NCBI GenBank assembly: GCA_033296885.1
Contig: MU863964.1
Location: forward strand, 1-64,000
Direction of reading: 5' to 3'
Origin: Triangularia verruculosa
Taxonomy: Eukaryota; Ascomycota; Sordariomycetes; Sordariales; Podosporaceae
Length of the DNA stretch: 64,000 bases
In this document: positions 1 to 12,094 of the stretch, one piece after another
Numbering within the stretch: the stretch's first letter is position 1
Layout of the letters: each line of letters starts with the position of its first letter
Notes under the pieces: generated by a model
Database searches by the model: none
Told to the model about the DNA's origin: nothing
The model's input: the letters and a program-made list of their open reading frames with translations, nothing else
Program-made: the position numbers and the translations under genes

Positions 1-848
1 TTTGGTGGTTGGAATTGGTGGTGATGTAGGTGGTGGTGGTGAAGCAGGGGTCGAAACCGGTTTTTGCAGTACCAATTTTTTTGTCCACCGCGTGGCTAGG
101 TAGCATGTTCGCGCGGAAGCGGGTGGTGCCAGCTGTGGGGCCCAAGTGGGCACCTGCCAAGCTGCGTGTTCGGCAACATCACCAGATCTTGGCCTATCGA
201 TTGTGCTGTTTTCCTTAACATCTTAATACCTGACAAATCCACAGCACACTGTATCCTGCACCCAGCGTTCCGATTATCATCCCACGGGCAACGGAAATGA
301 CTGTACCTCAAGACTTTACTCAGACCTTGCAGCCGCGCTTACCGCCGGGTTTCCCCGCGGTTGCATCTCAACCAGCGCATCGAGACCATGGGCTGATCGA
401 CTCGAGATGTCCACTTTTCAATGCCTCAAGGATCGGGCCGTCCACCGAAAGCCCTGCCTAAACGATATCGGCTGCACACAACCACCTGATGATCATGATC
501 GCAATGGCTGGCAAGATACTGCAGCTTCGTATTGACGCCTTTCACGCCACGCTCTCTCGGGACGCGAGCGAACCCAGGCCTATGGGTGCCAGAGCCTCAA
601 CGGCGCCGGTCCATTCCGGGCGTGGGGTGGTCGAGATAAGCTTTGCTCGGTGGTTCTAGCCAGGGACATCAGCGGGAGCAGTGGGACCAGTTCATCGCCG
701 GCTTCGCCAACATCACTCGGAGGCCCTACACGAAACATTCGAGAACTCTTGGTCAAAGAAGGATAAAGGTCGACACGCTATCTCCTCCACAGCCGGTATT
801 CACTATGCTTTCGCAAGCTTCTTTACCATACACACATCGCACATTACC
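1..848. other. Intergenic, upstream of pyruvate decarboxylase
   Basis: No convincing gene is present. Short ORFs here lack family features and codon bias. Positions 64-95 match positions 47003-47034 at 28 of 32 bases without a gap, so a small repeat relic may lie here. The remainder probably carries the promoter and 5' leader of the downstream gene. Confidence 0.5.
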
Positions 849-2558
849 ATGTCGCCACTTCCAACAAAGTACACTGTTGGAGATTACCTCGCCGAACGTC
901 TCGCGCAGATTGGCATTCGACATCACTTTGTCGTGCCAGGCGATTACAACCTCGTCCTCCTTGACAAACTCCAAGCTAATCCCAACCTCACTGAAGTGGG
1001 TTGCGCCAACGAGCTCAACTGCTCGCTGGCAGCTGAGGGGTATGCCCGTGCCAATGGAGTCTCTGCCTGCGTCGTCACCTTCAGCGTTGGAGCCCTGTCT
1101 GCCTTCAACGGCACCGGCAGTGCCTACGCAGAGAACCTGCCATTGATCCTCATCAGTGGCTCACCAAACACCAACGATGCCAGCCAATTCCACCTTCTAC
1201 ACCACACACTGGGCACAACCGACTACAGCTACCAGCTAGAGATGGCCGAGAAGATCACCTGCTGTGCCGTCGCCATCACCCGAGCACACGAAGCCCCTCG
1301 TCTAATTGATCGTGCCATTCGTCGCGCCCTCCTCGCTCGCAAGCCCTGCTACATCGAGATCCCCACAAATCTCTCCGGCGCCGAGTGTGTCCATCCGGGG
1401 CCCATCAGCGCAGTCACCGATCCCGTAACGAGCGACAAGGCGGCCCTAGAGGCAGCTGCCAACTGCGCAGCTGAGTACCTCTCGGGTAAACTCAAGCCCG
1501 TCATCCTCATCGGCCCCAAGCTTCGCCGTGCAGGTGATGGTGCCGAGGAGGCCCTCGTCAAGCTAGCAGAAGCCATGGGCTGTGCAGTCGCCGTTCAGCC
1601 AGCAGCCAAGGGCATGTTCCCCGAGGATCACAAGCAATTCGTTGGTATCTTCTGGGGTACAGTCAGCACCGGCGCAGCTGACTCCATCGTCCATTGGGCT
1701 GACGCATTGTTGTGCGTTGGGACAGTCTTCACAGATTACAGTACAGTTGGCTGGACAGCCATGCCAGATATCCCACTCATGGAAGCAGAGATGGACCATG
1801 TCACCTTCCCTGGCGCCCACTTCAGCCGCGTTCGTGTCGGCGAATTCTTATCCCACTTGACAACCCAGGTCACGTACAACAGCACCACCATGATTGAATA
1901 CAACCGTCTGAAGCCCGACCCGGTTCTCGTTCACACTGCTGCACCCGACGACGAGCTCACTCGCAAGGAGATCAGCAGGCAGATTCAGGCTTTGCTCGAC
2001 TCCAAGACCGCCCTTTTTGTTGAGACTGGGGATAGCTGGTTCAACGGCGTGCAGCTCAAGCTACCGCCAGGCGCACAGTTTGAGATTGAAATGGCCTGGG
2101 GTCACATTGGGTGGTCGATCCCTGCAGCCTTTGGCTATGCTCTCAGACACCCGGACCGCAAGACGATTGTGATGGTTGGTGATGGTTCGTTCCAAGTCAC
2201 CGCTCAGGAGGTATCACAGATGGTGAGGTTCAACCTACCGATCACCATCATTTTGATCAACAATCGCGGTTACACCATCGAGGTTGAGATTCATGATGGA
2301 AGCTACAACAAGATCAAGAATTGGAACTATGCGCTGCTAATGCATGCTTTCAACGGCGAGGATGGCAACGCAAAGGGTCTGTCGGCAAAGACAGCCGGGG
2401 AGCTCCAAGCTGCGGTCAAGGTGGCGTCGGAGAACACGCAGGGGCCGACGTTGATTGAGTGCTCGATTGACCAGGATGATTGCAGTCGGGAACTGATTAC
2501 CTGGGGCCATTTTGTGGCTGCTGCTAATGCAAGGCCTCCAAGGCTTCCTGGTGCATAA
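849..2558 (+). CDS. PDC1: Pyruvate decarboxylase (ThDP-dependent)
   Basis: A 569-aa, intronless enzyme that converts pyruvate to acetaldehyde and CO2 in the cytosol, the entry to ethanol and acetate formation. The start is the ATG at 849, giving MSPLPTKYTVGDYL; the open frame runs further 5' but that part has no family similarity. The ThDP-activating glutamate (CANELN, E55), the neighbouring His pair (FHLLHHTLG, H118/H119), the GDGSFQVTAQE...LINN metal/ThDP motif (about residues 446-475) and the GYTIEVEIHD glutamate that helps in catalysis are all visible. Length matches the usual 560-580 aa. Its neighbours do not suggest a cluster. A related indolepyruvate or other 2-oxoacid decarboxylase is possible, but the conserved residues favour pyruvate. 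Confidence 0.93.
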   Translation: MSPLPTKYTVGDYLAERLAQIGIRHHFVVPGDYNLVLLDKLQANPNLTEVGCANELNCSLAAEGYARANGVSACVVTFSVGALSAFNGTGSAYAENLPLILISGSPNTNDASQFHLLHHTLGTTDYSYQLEMAEKITCCAVAITRAHEAPRLIDRAIRRALLARKPCYIEIPTNLSGAECVHPGPISAVTDPVTSDKAALEAAANCAAEYLSGKLKPVILIGPKLRRAGDGAEEALVKLAEAMGCAVAVQPAAKGMFPEDHKQFVGIFWGTVSTGAADSIVHWADALLCVGTVFTDYSTVGWTAMPDIPLMEAEMDHVTFPGAHFSRVRVGEFLSHLTTQVTYNSTTMIEYNRLKPDPVLVHTAAPDDELTRKEISRQIQALLDSKTALFVETGDSWFNGVQLKLPPGAQFEIEMAWGHIGWSIPAAFGYALRHPDRKTIVMVGDGSFQVTAQEVSQMVRFNLPITIILINNRGYTIEVEIHDGSYNKIKNWNYALLMHAFNGEDGNAKGLSAKTAGELQAAVKVASENTQGPTLIECSIDQDDCSRELITWGHFVAAANARPPRLPGA

Positions 2559-3985
2559 GATTGTTGATGTTGTTGAATGGTTCTGGGGTGTAATTGATGT
2601 CGCGAATGTTTAAACTCATTTTGGGTTTTGGGAGGATGATTGGGGATTGGGAATCGGATAATACACGATATAGAGATCTTGATTAGACACATGATTAGAT
2701 CGAAGATAATACCGTTATCCGGACTTTTTTCTTACAACCTTCGTGGTGCCCTTCGAAGGAAACCCGAGCGCCCGAGTATGATGCTTGCACAGACCTGCAG
2801 GTCAGTCCAATAAATTGGAGCAAAACAGCAGTCATTGGTAGGCCTCCATCCAGCTTTCTTGATACTAGTTGCTGATAGATCGCTTAGCTAGGTATAGATG
2901 CAACCTGCCAATTCCTTGAAAAATACTACCTAGCTCTTATGATCCTAGGATTCGGCACTCAGAAGGTTGGCCGATGAAGGGACGGACCTCTTCATCCCCC
3001 ATACCCACCTCCGTACCGTCCCGTAGTTCTGGTTACCACTACTCTTACAAGAACCCTACATAACCCCTCATATATATGCCCAGGTTCTCCAAATTACTCG
3101 TTTAATATCGGGCCTCAGCTCAACGGCGCGGTTGGTGCTGTTAAGGTAGCATTGTCCCTCGCCTGGCAGCCCCTTCCCCCACCCCCAACCACATGGTTCC
3201 AATTACTAGCACAATAATAGCTTTCCCGTCACGGGGCCAGACGCAATTTGGAGAAGGGATCGACGTTCTGCAAGAGAAGCATGGCGGGAACAATAGGTGT
3301 TCCAGCCTCAATCTATACACCACATCCGTGGGCCTTTGCTGATTAAGGGTGACGAAGCTGTAAGAAGTTGCATCCGACCATCAAATGGGGTGCATATGCA
3401 GACGTGGCAAGCCAGGGCCAGGGAGAAGGGACGTGGGATCTTGAGGGGGAAGGAGGATTTTTTACCCATGCGACTTGTTCGTCACCCTTGTTTTCCCCGG
3501 ACAGGCTCCCGGGGATTGGATCCCAGCCTGGGTTGCCCCTCTGGGAACTTTCTGGATCATAATCCTGGCGCCTCGCGGCCTCCCCACCAACCTCTTGCAA
3601 AACACGTCAAGTCCAGTGCTTGAACGGCAAAAAGCACAGGGCTAATTCCGGGGGAGGGAACAAGGATGGCAATGTTGGCAATATTGGTGGTCAGAGCGGA
3701 ATCACTACAACCAACAACTGACCGGCATGCATCCGTACCACACCGAAACGGCTGTTGGGATCTAGGTATCTCCTAAAGGAAATCCTGGAGGAGGTCTGCC
3801 GCGAGGGAAGCCTTCGGAGACAGACAATCATTTCCCCATGTCTGTGTCTACCAACAGATGCGACTGGGCGGTTCTTGGCTTCCAGTGTTCTGGAATTTCC
3901 TACAAATTCCACATCACATCCCACCACCTGCCCGCAGAATTCGTGGCGGCACAGTCAACCAACCTTTGGTGACCACGGTTGAACC
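2559..3985. other. Intergenic between PDC and the FAD oxidoreductase
   Basis: About 1.4 kb with no supported gene. The first part is the 3' region of the decarboxylase. Several short CTAGGTA/TACCTAG-type motifs occur around 2888-2940. Small ORFs on both strands look random. Confidence 0.5.
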
Positions 3986-6043
3986 ATGCACGCCCTCTTC
4001 ACCCTCTCCCTCCTCGGTCTAGCAGCCGCCGGTGGAAGCCCCAAACCCCCAAAACAAAACAAAATCCTTTTCCCCTACGAACAAACCCTCCTCACCTCCT
4101 CCGACACCCGCTCTTTTCCCTCCCTCTCCTTCGGCGATATATCCAAACCTCCCCGTTCCAAGCCAAAATGTCGCGCCTTTCCAGGCACATCTGACTGGCC
4201 TTCGCAGTCGGAGTGGTCCAAGCTCGGCACCTTTCTCAATGGCTCTCTGCTGCGACCGGAACCAGCCCAGGCAGCATGCTACCCCGGCCCCCTCCAAAAT
4301 GCCACAAGATGCCAGTGGTTGGCCACTGAAGCTGGGCAGAGTCACTTTTGGCTGGACGAGCCGTTGACGACGCTGACCGAGTGGCCCCAGGGAAGCACCT
4401 GCACGCTCAATGTAAATGCTACCGGTCAATGCACGAGGGGAGGATGGCCCGAGTACGTGGTCAATGTGACTAGTGTGAGAGATGTGCAGGCTGCGGTGAA
4501 TTTTGCGAGAAATAACAATTTGAGGGTGGTGATCAAGTGAGTACTTGAAGAAAAGATCAATGGGGAATTGGAACTGACGGAAGGATAGGAATACTGGCCA
4601 TGACTTTGGCGGGAGGTCAATGGGTGCTGGGTCGCTGAGTATCTGGGTGCATAACCTCAAGGATTTCGAGTATCTTCCCAACTTTACCGTGGGAAAATAC
4701 ACGGGTCCAGCGGCGCATGTCGGTGCGGGGATTGAGTCTTTTGAGTTGTTTAACCATATGGCGAGGTATAATATCTCCCTGGTTGGGCCGGGATGGGGGA
4801 CTGTTGGTGTTGTGGGAGGGTGGGTATCGGTTGCTGGGCATGGGACGTTGACGTCCAAGTATGGACTGGGTGCGGATCAGGTGTTGTCGATTAACGTGGT
4901 CACTGCTGACGGGCAGTTTTTGACCGTTGATCCTCTTAATCATGAGGATCTGTGGTTTGCGTTGAGGGGTGGTGGTGGCAGTAAGTGGTTTCGTGCAGGA
5001 TATGCGTGAAAGAGTGGACGTTAACGTGTTTGACAGGCACCTGGGGCGTGATTACCTCTGTGGTAGTCAAGGCCTACTCACCGATTACCACTGTCACTGT
5101 CGGCCTCAACTTCGGCAACATCGGCTTCCCAAGCGACTCTACCGATGGCCGCTATCCCCTCCCCATCGTCGTCAACCAAGGGATCCAGCCTCCTCCAAAT
5201 AGCAACTTTGTCAACAACAAAGCAGCAGAATTCTGGGAGGGTGTCAAACTCTCTTATCACTACTGCCTGAAAGTTCAAGAACTCGGCGGCTACTGCTTCA
5301 GCTATATCTTCCCCCTGGGCAACAACAGCTTCGCCTTCACCTCGAACCAAATCATCCCCGACATCACCCCTGCTGCTGCCATCGCTGCCCTGCAACCTCT
5401 CTACACCCAGCTCAACGCCCTCTCGATTCCCGTCTCCCTCCCTCCCGCAAGCCAAATCGCACCCACTCTCTACGCCGGCAACGGCCAACGAACAGGCTTC
5501 TCCAACCCAACAAACACCCGGTACCGCTCCCGGCTCTTCCCCCGCAAGAACTTCGTCAACGACAACCTCTGGAACAAAACATTTGCCTCCATCCGCGCCG
5601 GCGTCGAGGAAGGCGGCCTCGTCTTCCACGGCTGGGGTTACGCCCCGACATGCAAAGTCGCCGGCTACCCCGGCTGCGAGAACAGCGCTGTTCACCCCGC
5701 GTGGAGAGAGACTGTGCTCCCCGGTGCTCTAATGGAGGTTGTCCCCGCCGGGCTGACCACCGCGCAAGCAAAGGCAAGGGACGAACACTCGTACAAGTAC
5801 ACCGATGTGTTCAAGCAGCTGACGCCTGGCGCCGGGTCGTACATGAACGAGGGCGATCCGGCGGAGAAGAACTGGCAGGACAGCTTTTTTGGGAAGAATT
5901 ATGAGAACCTGTTGAAGATCAAGAAGAAGAGGGATCCGTGGGGGCTGTTTTGGGCGCAGACGACGGTGGGGAGCGAGGAGTGGAGGGTTTTCACGGCGGA
6001 TGGGTATCCGGCGGGACAGAATGGGAGGTTGTGTCGTGTTTAG
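3986..6043 (+). CDS. Secreted FAD-linked oxidoreductase, berberine bridge enzyme-like (3 exons)
   Basis: Three exons (3986-4536, 4589-4980, 5037-6043) join in frame to a 649-aa protein. The first about 16 residues form a signal peptide (MHALFTLSLLGLAAAG). The PCMH-type FAD domain starts near residue 150. Exon 1 joins exon 2 within NTGHDFGGRS, whose His188 is the expected covalent FAD attachment site. The second typical attachment Cys is absent (AGHGTLTSKYGLGADQ), so FAD is probably bound once. The C-terminal BBE motif is GLFWAQTTVGSEEW. Several N-glycosylation sequons fit secretion. Family members oxidise alcohols, sugars or secondary metabolites; the substrate cannot be told. No other biosynthetic genes adjoin it. 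Confidence 0.88.
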
Positions 6044-6480
6044 GATGGGACTTGAAGAGTAGATTTTATGAACAACGACGGTGAAAATAAAATTGTCACG
6101 TGAACAGTATCTGTGGAGTAGAAGTTGGTTATTTTGGGAACACTGGATAAAGATCTATGCCATGTACCTATCTACTAGTCAATAGACGCAATTTATTACA
6201 ACAACATTTGGTGGATCGAGATGGAAATGCAGGCATCGACGCCCATAGTCACCCCTGCTCTTGGACTCCGCTCTATGAGATGCCAAGTTCACTAAGAGCG
6301 GACTATCGTCTATCAGTGGGCCTCCAGTCGCTCAGCGATTGGAAGAGTTGTACCTGCCATCGCCTTTGCCACAGAGATAGCGTGACATCGCTCGCGTTCA
6401 CCTCAAATGTGACCCCTTTCTCTTCCTTTTTGTCCTCCAACTTATAGGTATAAGCCATCTTCATCGGCCAGCACATCGAC
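6044..6480. other. Intergenic spacer
   Basis: 437 bp between two genes on the same strand. It holds the 3' region of the oxidoreductase and the promoter and leader of the next gene. I see no further feature. Confidence 0.4.
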
Positions 6481-8548
6481 ATGGCCAGGACAGAAGTGGA
6501 AGCTGACGCTGACACATGGAGCACCAAGCAGAAGGAGCTCCTCACAGAGCAGCCAGGGCTCGAGGTCGTGCCGCACGAGCTCCTGCGCAACACGGATCAC
6601 TTGGCCCAGGCGCGTCCACCGGAAAGCGCAAAGTACACGGTCCCGACGTGTGAAGTCGACCGCAAAATCCGGAATAGTCTGGAGTCTGGAGCCCACTCCC
6701 CTCAGCCTGTGAGCACTGACTTCCCAGAGGTGGCGGATCTACCGCAGACCGAAGCGATTGATCAACCCGGGCTCGCCAGAAGACAGAAAAAGAGGATATT
6801 AATCATCGCGAGCGTCGTCCTGGTAGCCATCGCTGTCAGTGCGGTTCTTGGTGGTGTACTGGGTAGCAACGCTGCTCGTCAAAGGGAGACATCGGCGAAT
6901 GACGAAAACACAGCAAGCACCAACACGTCTGGCAACGCCCACATAGCAGATTTGGGCTACAATGCGATCGGTGATGCGGCATCACTTGCAGTGACGGCGA
7001 GAAAGAGACGAGATGGGAGCAGTGAAGGATGGCTTTTCTACGAAGACTGGAGCCGCCAGCCACGCATGCTCCGCTGGGATACAAAGCGAGGGGGCGTATT
7101 GAAAGCCCCGGCCAGTTTCACACTGGAGCCAGCACCGCCAGAGTACGGCGGCAGAAAAATATGGTCCATGGCTGCCTCCACTATTTTGCACGGCTCCGAA
7201 TACAACGTCTGTCAACATAACCATATACGACAAGGATAGCCGTGAGTACCTGATGCTGATGATAATTCCTAGCCCGGCGTGAATCTGTTCATCAGCACCA
7301 AATATCTTGGTCGGACTTGTGTTTCCTGTCCTTCCGCGGATACCGCGCACCTCACGCCAACCTCATCAACAAATCAGCATGATCCTGACGCGGGCAGCGG
7401 GAGCCAAGTCATCGGCTTCGACTTCGACAGCGAAGGCAACCAAACAAATAAAACCCGGATTTCAGAAAAACAGATAGCCACCAATAGCCCAGACACGTCC
7501 GCCATTGCCGCCTACTGGCCTTGGATCGTCCACGGATACCAAGAGTCCAACAGTAACAACCAGCCTCCCAACAACAAATGGATCGCGAAGTTGGCAGAGG
7601 CGCGCAATCAGTTGGACAGCAGCTATGAGCCAGGGGCAGATTGGAACATCCGCAACCTTACCATCGAGGCGAAGCTGACTTCCAAGTTGTCCATCATTCC
7701 CCTCAGCGCTGGCTTTAGGAAATCATCAAATCCCGACGACAAAACGGAGTCGGAGAATGGATACGTCATCTTTTATCACGACTCCAACGACCGTCTGAAT
7801 TTCTCGCATAGAAATCAGGACAACACAAGATGGGAGGGATACTATCTGCCAATCCGTGAGCCTCCCCCTCAGCATCCATCCAATCATCCACCTACCTTGA
7901 GTACCTGGCCAGCTAAGCAACGTTGAAACAGTCGGAGAAATAAACCTCCCCACCGACTCTCAGGGAGGCAAATCCTCCATCTCCGCCTTCGCCGTAGCAA
8001 GACGACCACAAGACGCGATCCCGACACTGGCCCAGCCGACAACCATCGCCGACCGTGCATTCACACTTCTTCCAAGCCCCATTGATCTCGCCGCTGCCGA
8101 CAGTAACCAAGTCAGACCAGCAATCCCCAATGTGATGGCAACAGCAATCCCAACACCCGGACCAGAAGGCTATACCACGGGCTGGCTCGCACCAAACGGC
8201 GTCAACGTTGGCGTCGCCTACATCGATCGAAACCGACAATTTGCACTCTTGTTCACCGTCTCCGACATCACTGAACCATACTGGGGTTCGGTAAACACAG
8301 ACCAAGTCAACAGGCTGGCGCCCCCGGATCTGTACACGGATATCGCCTGTGTCACCATGGCGAGCGGTTTTGATGCGGATGGGGAGGAAGTTGCGCTGCC
8401 GCCCGATCAGGACGACGAGGGGACTGTTGCTACTTGCTTCTATCAGAGTAACTTGCAGGTCGTGAGGGTGAGGTGGAATGGAGAGTTTGACGACAGGTTG
8501 TTGAAGTGGGATATTGAGAGGATGCCTATTCCCACCACTGAGGATTGA
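6481..8548 (+). CDS. Putative membrane-anchored fungal lectin-like protein; gene model uncertain near 7115-7300
   Basis: The N-terminal half (from ATG 6481) is hydrophilic for about 100 residues, then has RRQKKRI and one membrane segment (ILIIASVVLVAIAVSAVLGG), suggesting a type II membrane protein. The rest has repeated segments such as EGWLFYEDWSRQPRMLRW, GYVIFYHDSNDRLNFSHR and VNVGVAYIDRNRQFALLF, like blades of fucose-lectin (FleA/AAL-type) propellers. This assignment is an inference. The intron 7856-7931 is clear (phase kept, GTGAGC...CAG). Further upstream the frame of 6481 ends at a TAG (7237-7239), while a likely coding stretch NTTSVNITIYDKDS sits in another frame at about 7198-7240. 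A second intron near 7242/7246-7272/7295 is plausible. A frameshift, sequencing error or unrecognised intron lies at about 7115-7200. Confidence 0.5.
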
Positions 8549-8627
8549 GCCAGGACATCAGGGTGGCAGCTAGATACTCTGGACAGACCTCACAACGAAA
8601 TAAAGACAAAGACGAGGTAATGGAACG

Positions 8628-11600
8628 CTAGTCCTCTTCCTCAACCTCGCTCAGTGTTTCAAACTGTATCATGCTTCCTCTTGCTTTGCTCGTTTCCTCG
8701 CGATACCCGGACCTGACTCGCTTCTTGTTCTCGGTATGAGGTTTGACTCGGTCGACCACAACAGTCATCTGCTCCTGGACCTTTGTCGTGAGAGTGCTGG
8801 ATACAACCCTGCCCACCTCGTTCCAGTGCCACTCGCCTGCGTATCGTAGAATGTCTCGGTTGGCAAGCTCATGTTGAAACGGTTTGTGTTCCAGCAGTTT
8901 GCCAATTATCTTTGTGTTGCCCTTTCCGATCGCATTCCAGAGCAAGGCATGCGGGTCGTGGTACCCCAGATGAAAGCTCAACGGCCCACAGTCTCTGCTC
9001 AAGATGACGTCCACCATGTTCTCCTGTTCAGACTCCACAGCCCACCACAGCAACTTTCCCACTTCCCATAGATCATCCCTGACAGACTTGTGTCTGAGCA
9101 AGCACTGCACAGCATCTAGATGGCCGTTGATGACGGCATACCAGACCGCTGTGTGGTCAGCATAGTCTGCGATGGAAGGGTCTTGGTATTGCATTAATGC
9201 CATGACAGCATTGAGATGTCCGTTTTCAGCAGAGCGTGATAGCGCGGTTTGGTCAAAGTCGTCTCTTTCGTTCACCACGCTTGCGCTGGTAGTTTTGAGC
9301 AAGGCCTCGACAACAGCGTCATGCCCTCGATCAGCGGCCAGCCACAAAACGTTGCGACCACCAAAGTATCTGACTGTGGCATCTGCTTTGGACTTCTTGA
9401 GTAAAATGTACGCGAGGACAGCACAGTTCTCCAACGCTGACCGTAGCAGTAATCGCTGGCAACTGGCTGGGTGCGAACTAGAGTCATGTTCGATGAGCGT
9501 TTCCACCGCTGACTTGTGCCCCTTTGCCGCAGCGGCCCATACAATATCCTGGTTTGCTTTGACGCTGAGATCGAACCTTAATTTTCCTTCGCCCCATGAC
9601 AAGAGAGCCAGAATAGAGGCCCGGGATCCTTGATTTGCAGCTAGCATCATTAGCATGCGAAGTTTCTCGAGATTCACCTCGTTGGCTGCCTGATCCAGTG
9701 CCAGAAGCTCCGAGAGGGTTGTTTTGTGCGGGTACTGGACCGTCCAGAGTAGCGCCGGCCACACCTTTGCTCCATTTTCAAGCAGCTGTTGAACAAGGGC
9801 CTTGTCGGCAGACTTCACCGCAGCCAAGAGGGCTGTTTTGCCGTTCAAGTATTTCTCGTCAGCATCAGCCCCTTGGTCAAGAAGCCGTTGTACAAGTTCG
9901 GAACGACGCCTCTGGACGGCGTAGACAAGGGGTGTAACATCTACGCCAGGTGTCTTGCTTGAGGGCTGAACAGAATTTTCGATGGCAATCAGGAGCCTGA
10001 TGATGTTTTCTGGCCGGCGATCAAGGAACGAGTCATCGTCAGATGTTATTGCACCCGTTTCAATTCGTGTCAGGAGCTTAGCAAGCCACTCGTCACGGCC
10101 ATCGTGGTGTTCATCCATGCATCGTTGCAGATATTTTCTGTTCAGCGTCACCATAGTCCTCTTCGATTCAAGAGCATTCTTTTCCTCCTGCAGCTTATCT
10201 CCATCTGCCTCGAAGGCCCGGACTTCAGCCTCCAAAGCCTTTTTATCCGCTTCCAGCTTTTCGATTTGTTTCGAAAGGACGTTCAACATCCCCTGTGCCC
10301 TTGACAATCTGGTTACTTGGACTTGACGCTCGTCGGTCTTGCGAGCCAGGCGCTGGTTAAGGGTATCTTCATTTTCCAAAGCGCTGATGAATCTCTGTGG
10401 CAAATTAACTCGCTCCAACTGCTGCGGCAAGTTGATGGTGGAAGGAGGGGGCGAGACAATGGACGAAACCACCACAGCAATTCTTGGATGGCCGGTCATG
10501 GAATCTGGCATTGATCTCAAAATCGCAGAGACATGTTGAGGGCCGTTGCTAGCTTGTGGTCGGATGAAGATGCTTTTCCACAGCAGATGCGAATTCGCGG
10601 CAATCTCCTTCAGCGTAGTAAAACATGAGCATACTGCAACTGCACAAGCTGCCTTGCCTTCTCCGTCTCGTTGTGGTGTAAAGCTGAGAACTAGAACAAA
10701 GTCGGGCTGTAAATCGTTGGCGTTCCCATGTCGCCGTAGTCGGACCCAGGTCCGGTCCACAGCTTCAGGGCTGTTGTGCTTAGCCGTCATGTGAATCAGA
10801 TTGTCGTGTAGGCGTCCTGATGGATAAACCTCGGCGACCTTGAGTTGGGAGCCAGCGGTCCTGATTCTAAACGAACAAGTTGGCTTCAACAATGTGGGCA
10901 GTTCTTGGTGGCGAAACATTTGGATATGGATTGACCGACTCGAGATCCCTAAACCTCCCTCCTGTTGCAAGGCCTCTGACTGCTTGGGGAACAGCCTTGC
11001 ATTGCAACCCTGCGGTCTGAAGTAAAAGTCTCCAGAGGTGTTGGCCTGGAGAGGGATACCTACTACTCCTTCCGGTGTGTGATCTTGGAGACCACAGCTC
11101 AGAAGACCATATATGACACCATTCTCTGCCGTGTAAATGGTTGTTGTAATGCAGAGAAATCCGCTCTCGATGACGAATTTGTGTGATGGACTGTTGTGAA
11201 AGCCCCGAGATGTGATGCGTCCACACTGCTCAAAGTCCCTCGGAGATTCAGCGAGCACGCCAGCAGATGCCCCAGATCCATTCCATGGTTGGGCTTCTGT
11301 GGAAAGTTGGTGGTCTAGGCCCCTAACAATAGGTAGTCAGCTCTTGAGACGGACTGATACTGGCCTGTTGACCAAACGCACCAAGCAAAAATGGAATCAT
11401 CACGCAACTTGATCATTATTTCCCGCTGAAGTCGTGCAAACGCGTGGTCGTCGCCGTAGATGATGGGCAGTGAAACGTCGAACAGACCAAGGAGACAGTA
11501 AGCCATGTCTTCTTTACGCTTCGTAGTTCGTTTTGAGGCCCAAGAGAATCGCTGGGCGACACTTGCTCGGTGAAAATCACCATTTCCATATAGGAAGTCT

Positions 11601-12094
11601 TCCGGAATTCCAGTGATCAGCTCAATCTGTGATGCGAGATCCTCTCGAGATCCGATGAAGGTCCAATTCGAACTGTACAGACTCAGCTCTCGGGGGGCGA
11701 TGAGCTCTTGAAGTGTCCACCCTCGCCGAAACCAACGGCTGTGCGAGAAGCGGTTGTGGGGTGACACATCAGAGAGATAGACGTAGCAAATGGCGGCGTT
11801 GCGATACCACTTGAACATTGAATTGATTGCCTCGCTGAGTTCGACATGGTCGGATTTGTCGATGCAACAGGTATCGATCCAGACGTAGTCGAGTCCATCA
11901 AGCTGGGCCTTTTTACAGCACCCGTCAAGCTTGAAGAAGCCAATTGAACCAGGTTTGAGGAGTCCATTTTTGATCTCGCGAAAAGAAAGCTCGTCGTCTT
12001 CGTTGCCCCACGTATGCGACAGAATTGCATGGGGCGGAGTGTTGTCAGAGCCAAAGATTTCGACCGTTTTTGTGGCTACATTAACCAGATACAT
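8628..12094 (-). CDS. HET domain-coiled coil-ankyrin repeat protein (HET/NLR-like), with a frame break near 11,260-11,340
   Basis: On the minus strand a HET domain begins at the Met at 12094 (MYLVNVATKTVEIF, the usual HET start; an in-frame Met at 12190 is less likely). HET blocks are AILSHTWGNEDDELSF, WIDTCCIDKSDHVELSEAIN, SRWFRRGWTLQELIAP and SIFAWCVW. The protein continues as AGVLAESPRDFEQCG, the usual end of the HET region, then a variable linker, a coiled coil at about 10,120-10,390 and several ankyrin repeats (about 8,800-9,960; TPLVYAVQRRRSELVQRLL, GKTALLAAVKSADKALVQQL) to the stop at 8628. HET proteins trigger cell death on fusion of incompatible hyphae. The HET part and the rest are in different frames, and I found no GT-AG intron that joins them in phase. 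Either an error, an unusual intron or a disabling mutation lies there. Confidence 0.72.
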
